7,351 nucleotides of DNA, taken from JANQRV01 sp964533785. Lineage in GTDB: Bacteria > Bacteroidota > Bacteroidia > Chitinophagales > Saprospiraceae. Shown piece after piece: positions 6,797 to 7,351 of this stretch. Below the pieces are notes generated by a model that made no database searches, was not told the origin of the DNA, and saw only the letters and a list, made by a program, of their open reading frames with translations. Within the stretch, counting starts at the first letter, position 1, and every line of letters starts with the position of its first letter. The DNA lies in NCBI GenBank assembly GCA_964533785.1, contig CAZHNG010000337.1:1-7351 (forward strand), read 5' to 3'. The position numbers and the translations under genes are program-made.

Positions 6797-6836
6797 ACAG
6801 GTGGATCTTTAGGACAGGTCTAAATGTCTAACAGGT
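6797..6836. promoter_or_regulatory. Three ACAGGT direct repeats, exact 17-bp period: possible regulator-binding array
   Basis: ACAGGT occurs at 6797-6802, 6814-6819 and 6831-6836, each start 17 bp from the last. The intervening bases are not conserved, which argues for a spaced recognition array over a recent tandem duplication. LytTR domains bind pairs of short direct repeats (for example the ACAGTT-type half-sites of AgrA), and a LytTR gene lies 22 bp away. The usual LytTR spacing is near 21-22 bp, two helical turns, so 17 bp is not typical. The array sits 132-171 bp upstream of the operon start codon, where an activator could act. Confidence 0.4.
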
Positions 6837-6857
6837 GAGTCATTTTATCCAATAACA

Positions 6858-7351
6858 CTAAATTTTCTTTTCATCATTCATTTGAACGTATATCAACCTA
6901 GTGTAAATGACCTTGAAGTTTTGTCTCAACAAATTATATATTTCTTTCTTACAATGTAGCGCGAGATCATCGATGTAAACCTGTTGTCCCCCTAATGCGG
7001 TAATTTTATCAATATTAACGATGTATTTATTGGAAATGCGAAGCAATCTTGGTTCATCCAATTGTTGCTGAATTATTTTTAAGGTCGTAGAAAGGGTTAA
7101 AGGCTTTTTCGGAGCCTCAAGGTAAAATTTAATGGTGGAACCATCACTTTTAATGTAAAGTAGCTCATCATATAAAACGCGCAAATGTTTGCCTGGCTCC
7201 GCTTTGATCAGAAAACTATTTTGAAAGCGTTGCTCAAAAACATTGGTTTCACTATTGTGTCTTCTGATCTCTTGTTGGATGAATATAGAGAGCTCCTCAA
7301 AATCGTTAATCGGTTTTTTTATGATGCGGGCGCTGCTAATCCTCTCCGACA
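6858..7351 (-). CDS. LytTR-family response regulator, C-terminal part (runs off right edge)
   Basis: The frame is open from the right edge to TAG at 6860-6858, giving 163 visible residues. The last ~115 form a LytTR DNA-binding domain. It starts near NSFLIKAEPGKHLRVLYDEL, followed by YIKSDGS, and contains RLLRISNKYIVNIDKI, the region matching the family's conserved R-I-h-x-S/K-Y-I/L-V-N pattern, then the beta strand QQVYIDDLALHC and a closing helix. Upstream lies ARIIKKPINDFEEL, in which Lys-Pro (codons 7316-7311) fits the conserved beta5 K-P of a receiver domain, followed by a helical linker. The protein is therefore probably a two-component transcription regulator whose Asp-bearing receiver half lies beyond the window. 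A TTG at 7184-7182 could be mistaken for a start, but it falls inside the LytTR fold. Members of this class usually pair with a membrane histidine kinase encoded next to them. It may regulate itself and the downstream operon. Confidence 0.88.
   Translation of the reverse strand, partial: SERISSARIIKKPINDFEELSIFIQQEIRRHNSETNVFEQRFQNSFLIKAEPGKHLRVLYDELLYIKSDGSTIKFYLEAPKKPLTLSTTLKIIQQQLDEPRLLRISNKYIVNIDKITALGGQQVYIDDLALHCKKEIYNLLRQNFKVIYTRLIYVQMNDEKKI

Larger units (their letters stand above)
6666..6857. promoter_or_regulatory. Intergenic region between the LytTR gene and the operon, likely promoter
   Basis: All flanking genes are on the minus strand. The 192 bp are AT-rich and hold the ACAGGT repeats (6797-6836), a TTGCAG-N4-CTGCAA inverted repeat (6723-6738) and a weaker CAATAA-N6-TTATTG (6743-6760). 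No clear Bacteroidota -7/-33 pair was found. A 7-base A run on the plus strand (about 6780-6786), a T-run on the minus strand, follows only a 4-bp ACCT/AGGT stem, so a terminator for the regulator is weakly supported at best. Confidence 0.4.

Noticed and set aside
6780..6806. Possible rho-independent terminator after the LytTR gene (minus strand)
   Set aside because: There is a T-run, but the preceding stem is only 4 bp, so it is too weak to call.

Overview
The window looks like a chromosomal stretch from a Bacteroidota bacterium, possibly of the Saprospiria/Cytophagia/Flavobacteriia type. The evidence is a DUF6090-type membrane protein (a family I know from these groups), a LytTR-domain response regulator, AT-rich intergenic DNA and start codons that mostly lack a Shine-Dalgarno sequence. 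The lineage is inferred; no rRNA, tRNA, complete mobile element or CRISPR array is visible.

Layout, left to right. At 1-119 (minus) is the N-terminus of a Pro/Ser/Thr/Lys-rich protein that runs off the left edge. At 304-1146 (plus) is a 280-aa DUF6090-type single-pass membrane protein. At 1296-1524 (plus) is the remnant of a TPR-like gene whose start and C-terminal end are in different frames, offset by one base at a CCC-TAG site. At 1424-3376 (minus) is a 650-aa exported helical-repeat protein of unknown function; its last ~33 codons are antisense to the TPR remnant, so its 3' end looks like a rearrangement product. The 346 bp at 3377-3722 hold no convincing gene.

At 3723-6665 (minus) two genes form a probable operon, separated by 12 bp. 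The first encodes a 268-aa exported protein. The second encodes a 707-aa protein with three N-terminal membrane segments, a middle domain, a ~160-residue low-complexity linker and a basic C-terminal domain. I recognise neither. By the positive-inside rule the large part of the 707-aa protein would lie on the same side of the inner membrane as the secreted partner. At 6858-7351 (minus) is the C-terminal part of a LytTR response regulator, including what looks like the Lys-Pro end of its receiver domain; it runs off the right edge.

The most interesting unit is the regulator plus operon. The 192 bp between them carry three exact ACAGGT repeats spaced exactly 17 bp apart and a TTGCAG-N4-CTGCAA inverted repeat. 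A working hypothesis is an uncharacterised envelope module controlled by the adjacent LytTR regulator. A second point of interest is the scar at 1296-1570, where a decayed gene, a pair of CCCTAGGA direct repeats and the altered 3' end of the 650-aa gene meet.
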